Source of the DNA: Dehalococcoidales bacterium
GTDB lineage: Bacteria > Chloroflexota > Dehalococcoidia > Dehalococcoidales > UBA5760
Direction: 5' to 3'
Assembly: GCA_028716225.1 (NCBI GenBank)
Contig: JAQUQE010000017.1
Location: 1-32,711 of the forward strand
DNA length: 32,711 bases
Below, piece after piece: positions 7,526 through 16,829 of this stretch (position 1 is the first letter of the stretch; each line of letters begins with the position of its first letter). A model generated the notes under the pieces. It had not been told where the DNA came from. It did not search any database and saw only the letters and a list, made by a program, of their open reading frames with translations. Both the position numbers and the translations under genes were made by a program.

Positions 7526-8590
7526 ATGTCGAGACTAATTAAGAAGACGTCCCAAAAGGCGGGGCTTCCCCCGGGCACCCTGGTGCATATCGGTGAAAGA
7601 AAGGCCGGCAAGGTCCGCATTACCATAATCGACTACGATGAGTTTAATCTGGAGGAGACCGAAGCAAGTACGGTTGAGGAATGCCTTCCCTACAAAGATA
7701 AACCGACCACTACCTGGATTAACATAGACGGCATCCACAAGACAGAGGTTATTGAGAAAATAGGCCAGCAGTTCGACTTGCACCCCCTTTTGCTGGAGGA
7801 CATTGTCAACACAGGACAGCGCCCGAAGATGGAAGACTTTGGCGACTGTCTTTTTCTTGTCCTGAAGATGCTGAGCTACGCTGATGAGGACCACAAAATA
7901 GAAGCGGAACAGGTCAGCCTGATCCTGGGTCCGAACCTCGTCATATCCTTCCAGGAGCGTGAGGGCGACATCTTCGACACCATTAGAGAGAGAATCAGAA
8001 AGGGAAAGGGGCGGATCAGAAAAGCCGGGGCTGATTATCTCGCCTACATGCTGATAGACGCCGTAGTCGATAACTATTTCATAGTACTGGAGACCCTCGG
8101 GGAGGAGATCGAGGATATAGAAGCGGAGCTGGCAAGCAACCCAACCACGAAAATGCTACACAAAATACGCACCCTGAAGAACGAAATGCTATTCCTGCGC
8201 AAGTCATTGTGGCCGTTGAGAGAAGTCGTCAGCGGTTTGCAAAGGGGAGAATCAAGCCTGATCCAGCAAGCCACGCAAGTATACCTCAGAGATGTTTACG
8301 ACCATACCATTCAGATTATCGATACCGTAGAGACCTTCCGGGATATGCTATCCGGCATGCTGGATATTTACCTTTCCAGCGTGAGCAATAAAATGAATGA
8401 GGTAATGAAGGTGCTAACCATCTTCGCCTCGATATTTATACCGCTGACTTTCGTGGCCGGCATTTACGGAATGAACTTTGAATTCATGCCGGAGCTTAAA
8501 TGGCATTGGGGCTACCCCGTAGTTTTGATCGTAATGTCTGCTATCGCCACCGCCCTGGTAATTTATTTCAAGAGGAAAAAGTGGCTATAG
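7526..8590 (+). CDS. corA: CorA-family magnesium/cobalt transporter
   Basis: 354 residues, close to Thermotoga CorA (351). CorA forms a homopentameric Mg2+ channel in the cytoplasmic membrane. The N-terminal cytoplasmic alpha/beta domain (about 1-190) contains WINIDGI and the segment LLLEDIVNTGQRPKMEDF typical of the family; a long stalk helix follows (about 195-285); then two membrane helices near the C-terminus (about 291-312 and 328-346). The selectivity motif YGMNFEFMPE starts at Y314 (GMN at 315-317), and the tail ends in basic residues (FKRKKWL). ATG start with GGTGAG 5 bases upstream. Single-gene unit, convergent with the J-domain gene downstream. Confidence 0.93.
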   Translation: MSRLIKKTSQKAGLPPGTLVHIGERKAGKVRITIIDYDEFNLEETEASTVEECLPYKDKPTTTWINIDGIHKTEVIEKIGQQFDLHPLLLEDIVNTGQRPKMEDFGDCLFLVLKMLSYADEDHKIEAEQVSLILGPNLVISFQEREGDIFDTIRERIRKGKGRIRKAGADYLAYMLIDAVVDNYFIVLETLGEEIEDIEAELASNPTTKMLHKIRTLKNEMLFLRKSLWPLREVVSGLQRGESSLIQQATQVYLRDVYDHTIQIIDTVETFRDMLSGMLDIYLSSVSNKMNEVMKVLTIFASIFIPLTFVAGIYGMNFEFMPELKWHWGYPVVLIVMSAIATALVIYFKRKKWL

Positions 8591-8631
8591 GGTAACCAGG
8601 TCGACATCACCTACTGTAGTACTGTTTGAAG

Positions 8632-8922
8632 CTACATCCTCCAGTTTTCAAACCACCACTCGATATACGCCTCTTGAGGATACGCCCTGGCAAAGGCCTT
8701 TTTTGTAAAGCTATATTTATATTTTTTGCAGTACTCTTCAAGCAACTCATACGCCCGATTGATTTCCCTCATCATCTCTTGTTCACCCTCAGTTCCCCCT
8801 GACTTATCCGGATGATAACGACGGGCCAGATTACGGTAAGCGGCCTTTATTTCTTTTAGACTGGCTGTTTCACCAAGACCCAGCAATTTTCTGGCTTTTT
8901 CAATTTCCCCAAAGTTTGCCAT
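8632..8922 (-). CDS. Small J-domain (DnaJ-like) protein
   Basis: 96 residues from the ATG at 8922; the frame remains open upstream to a GTG at 8982, but those 20 extra codons add nothing recognisable, and neither start has a strong ribosome site. The J-domain occupies almost the whole N-terminal part (EKARKLLGL to YELLEEYCKKY), with the HPD loop at 37-39 (RRYHPDKSGG) that stimulates DnaK ATPase. No glycine-rich region, zinc fingers or client-binding domain follow; instead there is a short aromatic tail (YIEWWFENWRM). It is therefore a class III co-chaperone that probably recruits DnaK to one specific partner, not a general DnaJ. Confidence 0.85.
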   Translation of the reverse strand: MANFGEIEKARKLLGLGETASLKEIKAAYRNLARRYHPDKSGGTEGEQEMMREINRAYELLEEYCKKYKYSFTKKAFARAYPQEAYIEWWFENWRM

Positions 8923-9080
8923 ATCTTTATCCGACCAATTTCTTCGCAGATATTTATTAACTCCGACTGACGTATTAAACACGCTGTGGTACTTAAAATA
9001 CCAATAACATCAACATGCTAGATCCTATCAGTGTACTTTAAATATGGGCCCGATTTCTACCAAGCGTTCCCTTTACTTTT

Positions 9081-9767
9081 CTATTCTATCGCTCCTATTA
9101 GTAAACATTTCATTCTATCCAGCGTAATATTATGGGACTCTATAGGAATCCCCATCCAGTCGGATAAGGCCAATATCTCCTCGGGGTTATTTCCCATAAG
9201 GTGATCAAAGAAACCGGTAGCATCCAGTATAATGGCCCCGCCAGAGTGTTTAGGGAAATTTTCGTTAGCTAACCCTTTGTCCCATCCCTGATAAACATAG
9301 TGCCGGTATTTCAGCCATCCTGGAGTCATCCAGGACACATCTCTACCCCGGGGTATGCGTTCTCTATCTTGAGCACTGGCAAGCATATCAATACAGTGAT
9401 CCGCTTTTATCCTGCTGATTTTAATGCCGGGTGTAAATTGCTCCTCAATTATGGTATCTAAACTGCGGTATGGATCATCGGTATTCACATAGCAGAACTT
9501 ACCGCCATAGAGCACAATGATATTCGGGGCATAGCTCTGAGCAGTATTTATTTGTCTTATTAACTGCCTCTCCAGTTCACGCGGTAATTGGTGAAGGCCT
9601 GGTTTGGTATAAAGAATTTTTCTGGCATTAAGAAAACCAATATCCTTGAGGTAATTCAATTCCATATTGAGCGTACCGCAAGCGACAATTGCATATTCCT
9701 GAAAGTTATGCATGCCTCCCTGACAATTTGGTTCAGTCCTATTTTCAGCGCTACTTTCATTCATCAC
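9081..9767 (-). CDS. DUF1638-family protein
   Basis: 228 residues from a GTG/ATG pair at 9767/9764; an internal ATG at 9713 (HNFQEYAIVACGTL) has GGGAGG directly before it, though very close, and would remove an 18-residue tail that looks unconserved. Family marks seen: IVACGTLNMELN near the N-terminus, NIIVLYGGKFCYV in the middle, KADHCIDML where relatives have a HDCI block, and SWMTPGWLKY. DUF1638 has no settled biochemistry; its members are often found beside corrinoid or methyl-transfer genes, which is context only. The retained cysteines (in ACG, KFCY and DHCI) could bind a metal. It starts 20 bases after the DUF134-methyltransferase gene on the same strand, so the two are very likely co-transcribed. 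Confidence 0.72.
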   Translation of the reverse strand: MMNESSAENRTEPNCQGGMHNFQEYAIVACGTLNMELNYLKDIGFLNARKILYTKPGLHQLPRELERQLIRQINTAQSYAPNIIVLYGGKFCYVNTDDPYRSLDTIIEEQFTPGIKISRIKADHCIDMLASAQDRERIPRGRDVSWMTPGWLKYRHYVYQGWDKGLANENFPKHSGGAIILDATGFFDHLMGNNPEEILALSDWMGIPIESHNITLDRMKCLLIGAIE

Positions 9768-9787
9768 AAATTAGTCTCATTATTAGG

Positions 9788-10726
9788 TTATTTCTTACTA
9801 GCTGTAATAATTGTAAATCCGGCATCGGGATCATAGCCTTCACTCGGAAACTCCATATCTCTTAACTCTTGGGGTCTCTGAAACAACGTTGAAATGACCT
9901 TTTTAACCGAGAAACCCGCTTGTTTCAACAGCATAATAACTTCATCATAATTGTAAAAGGTAGCGTGTTTGTAGAAACGATTTCCCGCCAGCTTCTTTTG
10001 CTCGTAGAATTTACCCCAAGGGCTTCCCCTCAACACTAGACCCAGTACTACATTGCCTCCTGGAGCTAAGATACGGTGAGTCTCTTTCAAAACGAGTCTG
10101 GGTGAATCAACAAAGCAGAGAGTAACTATTATGAATACCGATCCAAACGAACCGTCCCGAAAAGGACTCTTTTCACCGCTGCTTAAGCAAGTATCTATTC
10201 CCCGGCTTTGTGCAATTTTCAGTAGTTCGCCAGAGGGATCAATGCCCTTTTGGATTCCCAGAGCCCGGGCAAAACGGCCGCTGCCCACGCCTATCTCTAA
10301 CCAGGGATGGAGTAACGAAAGCATGACCTCCTGAAAAGCGCGCACCTCAATATCAAAGATCAGCTTCCCTTTATCCTCAAACCACAAGTCGTACTCTGAA
10401 GCTAATCTATTGAAAGTTATGGCCTTAGTATCAAAAGCTACTTCAAAATTACCCCCCTCAATTCTTATCGCCTTACCGTTTAATAAAGCATCGGCAATCT
10501 TTTGCCGGGCTGAGGCAAGGACTCTCTGGAATGTAGGGCGTGATATATTCATCTTGACTGCACTTGCCTCCTGATCTAGACCCTCCAGATCCTTCAAGCG
10601 TAATGCTTCTACCTCTTCCATTGATACACATATTTCTTCCATAAACCTCAAAGGTGTTCCCGCCGGCTTAAAGTATGTTATATCCGGCACAAAACCGATT
10701 CGTCTCAGTCGCGGTGGTCTAGTCAT
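9788..10726 (-). CDS. DUF134 DNA-binding domain fused to SAM-dependent methyltransferase
   Basis: 312 residues. Residues 1-95 are a DUF134/UPF0251 domain: [19 protein letters not shown], the acidic [18 protein letters not shown], and a helix-turn-helix ([20 protein letters not shown]) ending in the family signature [10 protein letters not shown]. Residues about 105-312 are a class I methyltransferase: motif [12 protein letters not shown] (143-153), GIDPSGELL, then [13 protein letters not shown] and [15 protein letters not shown]. Stand-alone DUF134 proteins are about 100 residues, so this is a real fusion and not a readthrough. ATG start with GAGAGG 5 bases upstream. Two palindromes (10740-10773) lie on its promoter, suggesting self-regulation through the DUF134 domain. 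The methyl acceptor is unknown; DUF1638 downstream is the obvious functional partner. Confidence 0.85.
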   Translation of the reverse strand: MTRPPRLRRIGFVPDITYFKPAGTPLRFMEEICVSMEEVEALRLKDLEGLDQEASAVKMNISRPTFQRVLASARQKIADALLNGKAIRIEGGNFEVAFDTKAITFNRLASEYDLWFEDKGKLIFDIEVRAFQEVMLSLLHPWLEIGVGSGRFARALGIQKGIDPSGELLKIAQSRGIDTCLSSGEKSPFRDGSFGSVFIIVTLCFVDSPRLVLKETHRILAPGGNVVLGLVLRGSPWGKFYEQKKLAGNRFYKHATFYNYDEVIMLLKQAGFSVKKVISTLFQRPQELRDMEFPSEGYDPDAGFTIITASKK

Positions 10727-10739
10727 TTAATCCTCTCAC

Positions 10740-10773
10740 TCGTTAATAACGATCATATGCTCGTTATTAACGA
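10740..10773. promoter_or_regulatory. Tandem palindromic operator of the DUF134-methyltransferase gene
   Basis: Two 13-bp sites, TCGTTAATAACGA (10740-10752) and TCGTTATTAACGA (10761-10773), are each palindromic around one central base and are exact reverse complements of each other, separated by TCATATGC. Their centres are 21 bp apart, two helical turns, placing them on the same DNA face. They lie 14-47 bp before the start codon and overlap the predicted -10 box, so bound protein would block transcription. The likely binder is the DUF134 domain of the downstream gene (inference). Confidence 0.8.
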
Positions 10774-10798
10774 TAACACCAGCTATCTAGTTAGTCAA
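10770..10798 (-). promoter_or_regulatory. Predicted promoter of the DUF134-methyltransferase gene
   Basis: On the minus strand TTGACT (10798-10793) is followed after 17 bases by TATCGT (10775-10770). The -35 and spacing are good, the -10 is weak, and it overlaps the upstream palindrome, fitting a repressed promoter. Confidence 0.55.
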
Positions 10799-10966
10799 TA
10801 TATGTATATAAGATAAGAATGAGACTTATTGACTGCCTTCACGATTGAATAGATAGGGCTACTTAATCCAAAGAATCCACTCGAAGACGGAGCAGTGAAC
10901 TTCGAGAGCCTTCGGCGGTCGTTTAATCAGTGTTCATAATGAAGTAAGGATATGGACATAAAACAT
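10799..10966. other. Intergenic stretch without a gene
   Basis: Between the predicted promoter and the terminator hairpin there is no open frame with protein features and no recognised RNA. An A+T-rich run at 10800-10820 lies just upstream of the -35 box and could act as an UP element. Confidence 0.4.
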
Positions 10967-10999
10967 AAAAAGGGGCAAGCACAAATCCTGCCCCTTTTT
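10967..10999. terminator. Rho-independent terminator after the flavoprotein gene (two-way)
   Basis: AAAAAGGGGCA (10967-10977) pairs perfectly with TGCCCCTTTTT (10989-10999) around an 11-base loop, with A and T runs on both sides, so it can work in either direction. It lies 40 bases past the stop of the minus-strand oxidoreductase gene. Confidence 0.88.
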
Positions 11000-11038
11000 A
11001 TTAATATCTAAGACCAAAGCTACTATAGGAGTTAGTAG

Positions 11039-12388
11039 TTACGACGCATTAGCCGTATTCTTGACCTTATGCAACGCATTACTCGCAGCATCCGTAATCT
11101 GATATGCCAACGGAGATGCAGTGAGCCACGGATGTGTACCCATGGGGAACATGGCGATCTGTTCCATGGTCATTCCATTAACGATAGCAGCCGCAATTAT
11201 GTTAGCTACCTCGCCCACCGTATGAGTACAACAGGCACAACCGCCGACTATCTTACCTGACCTGCGGCAGAAAGCCAGTCTGACTCTCATCGGATGAGCC
11301 TCCGGCATAGTTCCCGGATGTTTTGAAGCAGCCTCCGCCTCTCCCACAATTATTTCATAACCCATTTCACGAGCCTTCGCCTCCGTCAGGCCTGCCACAG
11401 CAATAGCAGTGTTTCCCAGTACTGTTGAAAATACGCCGATAGTACCTACGTTACGCCACTGTGGCTGGAAGAGATTAGCCGCCGCAATCTTACCCTCTCG
11501 TGTGGCTATTGAAGCGAGCCTTAGCGGTGTTGGCGCCCCGTTGAAGAAAGAATATTTCTCGGCACAGTCACCGACAGCAAAAATACTACCGTCAGTAGTT
11601 CTCTGGAACTCATCGACCTTAATTCCGCCAGTGGTACCGATTTCTAAACCAGCGTTCTCCGCCAGTTGTACATTCGGCTTAACACCGATTCCGACGACGA
11701 CCAAGTCGCATTTAATCTGCTTACCGCTCTGCAGGGTTACAGACTCGGCCTTACCAGTTCCATCGATAGATTTTACGCCGTCGCCGGTGATTAATTCTAT
11801 ACTATTACTTCTCAAAGACTCTTCCGCTCTTATGCATAACTCGGTGTTGCAGACCAACTGCAGACAATGCTCAAGCAGCTCTACTACCGTAACCTTGTGG
11901 CCCCGCTTGCGGCACTCGTCAGCGAACTCCAACCCGATGAATCCGCCCCCGATTACCACGATATCACCGGTGCCGTTAATAACTTCGGCCAGCCTCTCAA
12001 GATAATCAGTATTTTTCCAGGCAAACCAGACTCCCTTTTTATCTATTCCCGGGACAGGTGGCTGCAGCGGACTAGAGCCGGTAGCCAGAACCAGCTTGTT
12101 ATAGCCTATCTCCTCGCCACTCTTGAGCTTGACCGTCTTGCTATTACGGTCAATTGCCACCACCTCGCCAATCTTCAATTTAGCTTCTCCGAGGATTTTA
12201 TCCGGAATAATATTTTTGCTAACTGCTCCCAGCGTACCGAAGATGTAGGGAATCCCACAGGGGACCGGAACCTTTTCCTCCATCCGTATTACCAGTATAT
12301 CTTCGAGGCCATGGTGCTTTTGAGCACATATGGCAGCCTGTATTCCGCCGGCACTACCCCCTACGATGACCAGTTCGTGCTTTTCCAT
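11039..12388 (-). CDS. FAD/NAD(P)H pyridine-nucleotide-disulfide oxidoreductase, CoA-disulfide (or CoA-persulfide) reductase-like
   Basis: 449 residues, the length of CoA-disulfide reductase and NADH oxidase. FAD-binding GGSAGG (about 10-15); the single redox cysteine of this subfamily, C44 in VPCGIPY; NAD-binding VVIGGGFIGLEFA in the middle; second FAD motif TTDGSIFAVGDCAE; C-terminal dimerisation domain. These enzymes use NAD(P)H to reduce CoA disulfide, CoA persulfide or oxygen. An unusual feature is a CACC cysteine cluster (C384, C386, C387) in the C-terminal domain where relatives usually have none. ATG start with GGGGAGGG upstream. It diverges from a CsoR/CstR-type repressor across a shared operator, so it is probably under that repressor; because the repressor looks persulfide-sensing, CoA-persulfide reduction is the favoured role (inference). 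Confidence 0.82.
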   Translation of the reverse strand: MEKHELVIVGGSAGGIQAAICAQKHHGLEDILVIRMEEKVPVPCGIPYIFGTLGAVSKNIIPDKILGEAKLKIGEVVAIDRNSKTVKLKSGEEIGYNKLVLATGSSPLQPPVPGIDKKGVWFAWKNTDYLERLAEVINGTGDIVVIGGGFIGLEFADECRKRGHKVTVVELLEHCLQLVCNTELCIRAEESLRSNSIELITGDGVKSIDGTGKAESVTLQSGKQIKCDLVVVGIGVKPNVQLAENAGLEIGTTGGIKVDEFQRTTDGSIFAVGDCAEKYSFFNGAPTPLRLASIATREGKIAAANLFQPQWRNVGTIGVFSTVLGNTAIAVAGLTEAKAREMGYEIIVGEAEAASKHPGTMPEAHPMRVRLAFCRRSGKIVGGCACCTHTVGEVANIIAAAIVNGMTMEQIAMFPMGTHPWLTASPLAYQITDAASNALHKVKNTANAS

Positions 12389-12438
12389 GATGGTATTACC
12401 CTCCCCTTTTTTATATAATTGTACTGAAATCGAAGGTT

Positions 12439-12461
12439 ATTATACCCCCCAGGGGTATAAT
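12439..12461. promoter_or_regulatory. CsoR/CstR-type operator carrying both divergent -10 boxes
   Basis: ATTATACCCC (12439-12448), then CCA, then GGGGTATAAT (12452-12461): a perfect 10-bp inverted repeat with a C/G core and A/T flanks, the operator layout of CsoR-family repressors. TATAAT occurs at 12456-12461 on the plus strand (toward the repressor gene) and at 12444-12439 on the minus strand (toward the flavoprotein). On the minus strand TTGCTA (12467-12462) lies 17 bases before that -10. A repressor on this site would shut both directions at once. Confidence 0.85.
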
Positions 12462-12497
12462 TAGCAAGGTTTTAATTTACTCTGTCACGGAGGCCCG

Positions 12498-12779
12498 ATG
12501 GCTAAGAAGCAAATCAATAAAAGGATCCTGATAAATCGACTAAAAAGAATCGAGGGGCAGACGCGCGGCCTGCAGAAGATGATAGAGAACGATCGTGATT
12601 GCGAAGCCATATTAACACAGTTAGCAGCAGTCCGTTCGGCAGTGGAGAGCCTGGGGGCACTGGTATTGAACAATTACCTGTACTTCTGCTTTACCAGAGC
12701 AGAAGATAAGGAACCTGAGGGAATCGGCTCACTGGCACGGGCATTAACCATTTGGGGCAGGGTTTACATCAAACGTTAA
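12498..12779 (+). CDS. CsoR-family transcriptional repressor, probably persulfide-sensing (CstR-like)
   Basis: 93 residues, all-helical. The DNA-binding face RLKRIEGQTRGLQKMIE (14-30) is the family signature. The sensing positions align as C35 (in DRDCEAILTQ), Y60 and C64 (in NYLYFC). Copper sensors of this family need Cys-His-Cys (C36, H61, C65 in Mycobacterium tuberculosis CsoR); here the histidine is tyrosine while both cysteines and their 29-residue spacing are kept. CstR, the persulfide sensor, shows the same two-cysteine, no-histidine pattern. ATG start with GGAGG 5 bases upstream. It probably represses itself and the divergent flavoprotein through the 12439-12461 palindrome, and is followed 24 bases on by the DUF454 gene. 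No copper ATPase or copper chaperone is nearby, which also argues against copper sensing. Confidence 0.85.
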   Translation: MAKKQINKRILINRLKRIEGQTRGLQKMIENDRDCEAILTQLAAVRSAVESLGALVLNNYLYFCFTRAEDKEPEGIGSLARALTIWGRVYIKR

Positions 12780-12803
12780 TGATATCACCAATAAGGGATT
12801 CAT

Positions 12804-13229
12804 GTGTTTACTCCATCCGCAACTTTAAAGAGCCGGCTATTCATCGCCGCCGGTAGTATCTCTATCGGTGTTGGTATCATCGGCATCTTTCTGCCTCTTT
12901 TACCGACGACACCCTTCCTACTGCTGGCTGCCTATTGCTATGGCAGAGGCTCGAAGCGGCTATATAATAGGCTCCTGAGAAACAGGCTCGTGGGGGATTA
13001 CCTAAGGAATTATTTGGAAGGTAAGGCAATGTCTATCAAAGCTAAAATCTACTCACTTAGCCTATTATGGACGGTTATCGGGCTGACTGCCGCGTTTGTT
13101 GTCGACAGTCAAGTAGTCAAAATCGTTCTGTTAGCGGTCGGTGCCGGAGTAACGGTACACGTGGCTCTATTAAGACTTGTGACATCCAGGCTGGTGCTCG
13201 CCCAAAAATCCATGCCTCACGGGAAATAG
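12804..13229 (+). CDS. DUF454 (YbaN-type) inner-membrane protein
   Basis: 141 residues with a GTG start (AAGGGA upstream). The N-terminal membrane hairpin carries the family signature GIFLPLLPTTPFLLLAAYCY (about 27-46), a cytoplasmic segment with SKRLYNRLLRNRLVGDYLRN follows, and two more hydrophobic helices lie at about 85-105 and 108-128. The family is widespread, small and uncharacterised; no reaction can be assigned. It starts 24 bases after the repressor gene and is probably in its transcript, so its expression may respond to the same sulfur signal (inference). Confidence 0.85.
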   Translation: MFTPSATLKSRLFIAAGSISIGVGIIGIFLPLLPTTPFLLLAAYCYGRGSKRLYNRLLRNRLVGDYLRNYLEGKAMSIKAKIYSLSLLWTVIGLTAAFVVDSQVVKIVLLAVGAGVTVHVALLRLVTSRLVLAQKSMPHGK

Positions 13230-13319
13230 GTTAGATTGAATGAGCTTTCGAACCGGGAAATACTCACTACTCAATGAAGATACTTGCCACTACGTATGTC
13301 GGTATTTTTATTCATCTCC

Positions 13320-13349
13320 TTGACAAAACCCTAATAATAGTATTAAGAT
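13320..13349 (+). promoter_or_regulatory. Promoter and possible self-regulatory site of the Fur/PerR gene
   Basis: TTGACA at 13320-13325 with TATTAA (13341-13346) or TAAGAT (13344-13349) as -10, spacer 15 or 18. Over the spacer and -10 lies TAATA-ATAG-TATTA (13332-13345), an A/T dyad similar in style to PerR/Fur boxes. The start codon at 13362 is so close that the transcript may have little or no leader. Confidence 0.45.
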
Positions 13350-13361
13350 TTATTATCGATT

Positions 13362-13742
13362 ATGATACAAAGAGCGACCAGACAGAGAGAAGCCATATTG
13401 CAGGTACTCAGGTGTGCCGACTCGCACCCTACGGCCGATTGGATATACGAGGAAGTCAAGAAGAGTATACCCAATATCAGCAAAGGCACGGTATACCGCA
13501 ACCTTAAGGTATTACGGGATACCGGTAAGATTGCGGAACTTAATCTCAGCGGCACCGTCAGCAGATACGAAGGCAGACAGGATAATCACTATCACTTCAG
13601 GTGTACAAAATGCGGGCAGATCTTTGATCTTGACGAACCGGTCAACAAAAAACTTGAGGAAAAGATAGCCGGGAAAACCGGCTTCACGGTCTCATCCCAC
13701 CAGCTTGAATTCCGTGGCATCTGCAAAGACTGCCAGCAATAA
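13362..13742 (+). CDS. Fur-family peroxide/metal regulator, PerR-like
   Basis: 126 residues, shorter than typical Fur (about 145). Winged helix: HPTADWIYEEV with regulatory H22, and SKGTVYRNLKVL as recognition helix (40-51). Regulatory metal ligands H76 and H78 in DNHYHF; structural zinc cysteines C81/C84 (CTKC) and C121/C124 (CKDC). The position matching PerR Asp85 is E70, the residue Fur uses, so peroxide sensing by histidine oxidation is not certain. ATG start without a clear ribosome site. Placement 35 bases before rubrerythrin and upstream of katG strongly suggests it is the peroxide regulator of that set; iron or zinc sensing is the alternative. Confidence 0.87.
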   Translation: MIQRATRQREAILQVLRCADSHPTADWIYEEVKKSIPNISKGTVYRNLKVLRDTGKIAELNLSGTVSRYEGRQDNHYHFRCTKCGQIFDLDEPVNKKLEEKIAGKTGFTVSSHQLEFRGICKDCQQ

Positions 13743-13777
13743 ATGGTTATCATCGAAATGATCCAAGGAAAGGAGAA

Positions 13778-14362
13778 ATGAAGTTGAGCAAATCAATCAA
13801 AGGAACACAGACGGAGAAAAATCTTTTGACGGCGTTTGCCGGTGAATCCCAGGCAAGAAACCGCTACACATTTTTTGCCAGTGTCGCCCGCAAGGAAGAA
13901 TACGAGCAGATCGCCAACATCTTTACCGAAACGGCCGGTAACGAGAAGGAACATGCTGAAGTTTTCTTTAAATACCTCGAGGGTGGTGACTTAGAAATCA
14001 CGGCAGCCTATCCGGCAGGGATTATCGGAGACACTCTGACAAATCTAATAGCCGCCGCCGACGGTGAGAAGCTGGAATGGAGCACCATCTATGCCGAATT
14101 TGAAAAAACCGCTAGAGAAGAAGGTTTTAAGGATATAGCCACTTCCTTCAAGGAGATTGCGGAAGTAGAGGAATTTCACGAAGGCCGCTACCGGAAGCTT
14201 GCCAAAAACGTGGCCGGGGGAGAGGTATTCATAAAGAAGGCTGCGGTGAAATGGCACTGCACCAACTGCGGATACATCCACGAAGGTCCCGAGGCTCCGA
14301 AGGAATGTCCGGCCTGTAAGCACGCTCAGTCATACTACGAGTTACTGGCGGAAAACTACTAA
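13778..14362 (+). CDS. rbr: Rubrerythrin
   Basis: 194 residues, full length. A ferritin-like diiron domain (1-145) carries E23 in AFAGESQARNRY, the E56-x-x-H59 pair in NEKEHAE, and a second glutamate/histidine set in EVEEFHE (E131/H134), then a C-terminal rubredoxin domain with C161-x2-C164 and C177-x2-C180. Rubrerythrin reduces hydrogen peroxide to water in the cytoplasm of anaerobes, with electrons passed through its rubredoxin iron. ATG start with GGAAAGGAG just upstream. It sits between the PerR-like gene (35 bases before) and katG (54 bases after), all on one strand, consistent with one peroxide-defence operon. Confidence 0.96.
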   Translation: MKLSKSIKGTQTEKNLLTAFAGESQARNRYTFFASVARKEEYEQIANIFTETAGNEKEHAEVFFKYLEGGDLEITAAYPAGIIGDTLTNLIAAADGEKLEWSTIYAEFEKTAREEGFKDIATSFKEIAEVEEFHEGRYRKLAKNVAGGEVFIKKAAVKWHCTNCGYIHEGPEAPKECPACKHAQSYYELLAENY

Positions 14363-16618
<2,256 letters not shown>

Positions 16619-16759
16619 CATAAATATTTACGCGGCCTTCTGAAGTGTGTTCTGAACTGTAAACCAGATGGTCTATCGATGGCGACCAATATGGAGACCT
16701 GATGAGGCTATGCTACACCTTTCCTAATTTCGCCGAGCCACGGAAGTTAGCATTAGAAC

Positions 16760-16800
16760 AGGAAGGCCATCCCAGAGTTCATAACCGGGGTGGCCCTCCT
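16760..16800. terminator. Terminator hairpin downstream of katG
   Basis: GGCCATCCC (16765-16773) pairs with GGGGTGGCC (16787-16795) with one G-U; AGGA/TCCT outside extends the stem to 16760-16800. A short T-rich stretch (TTTCTG) follows on the plus strand. It lies between convergent katG and degV. Confidence 0.65.
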
Positions 16801-16829
16801 TTCTGTCCGTAGAAGTGCCGACGCATACC

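Noticed and set aside
12498-12779. Copper sensor CsoR as the annotation
   Set aside because: The required histidine ligand is a tyrosine and no copper-handling gene adjoins; a persulfide-sensor call fits better.
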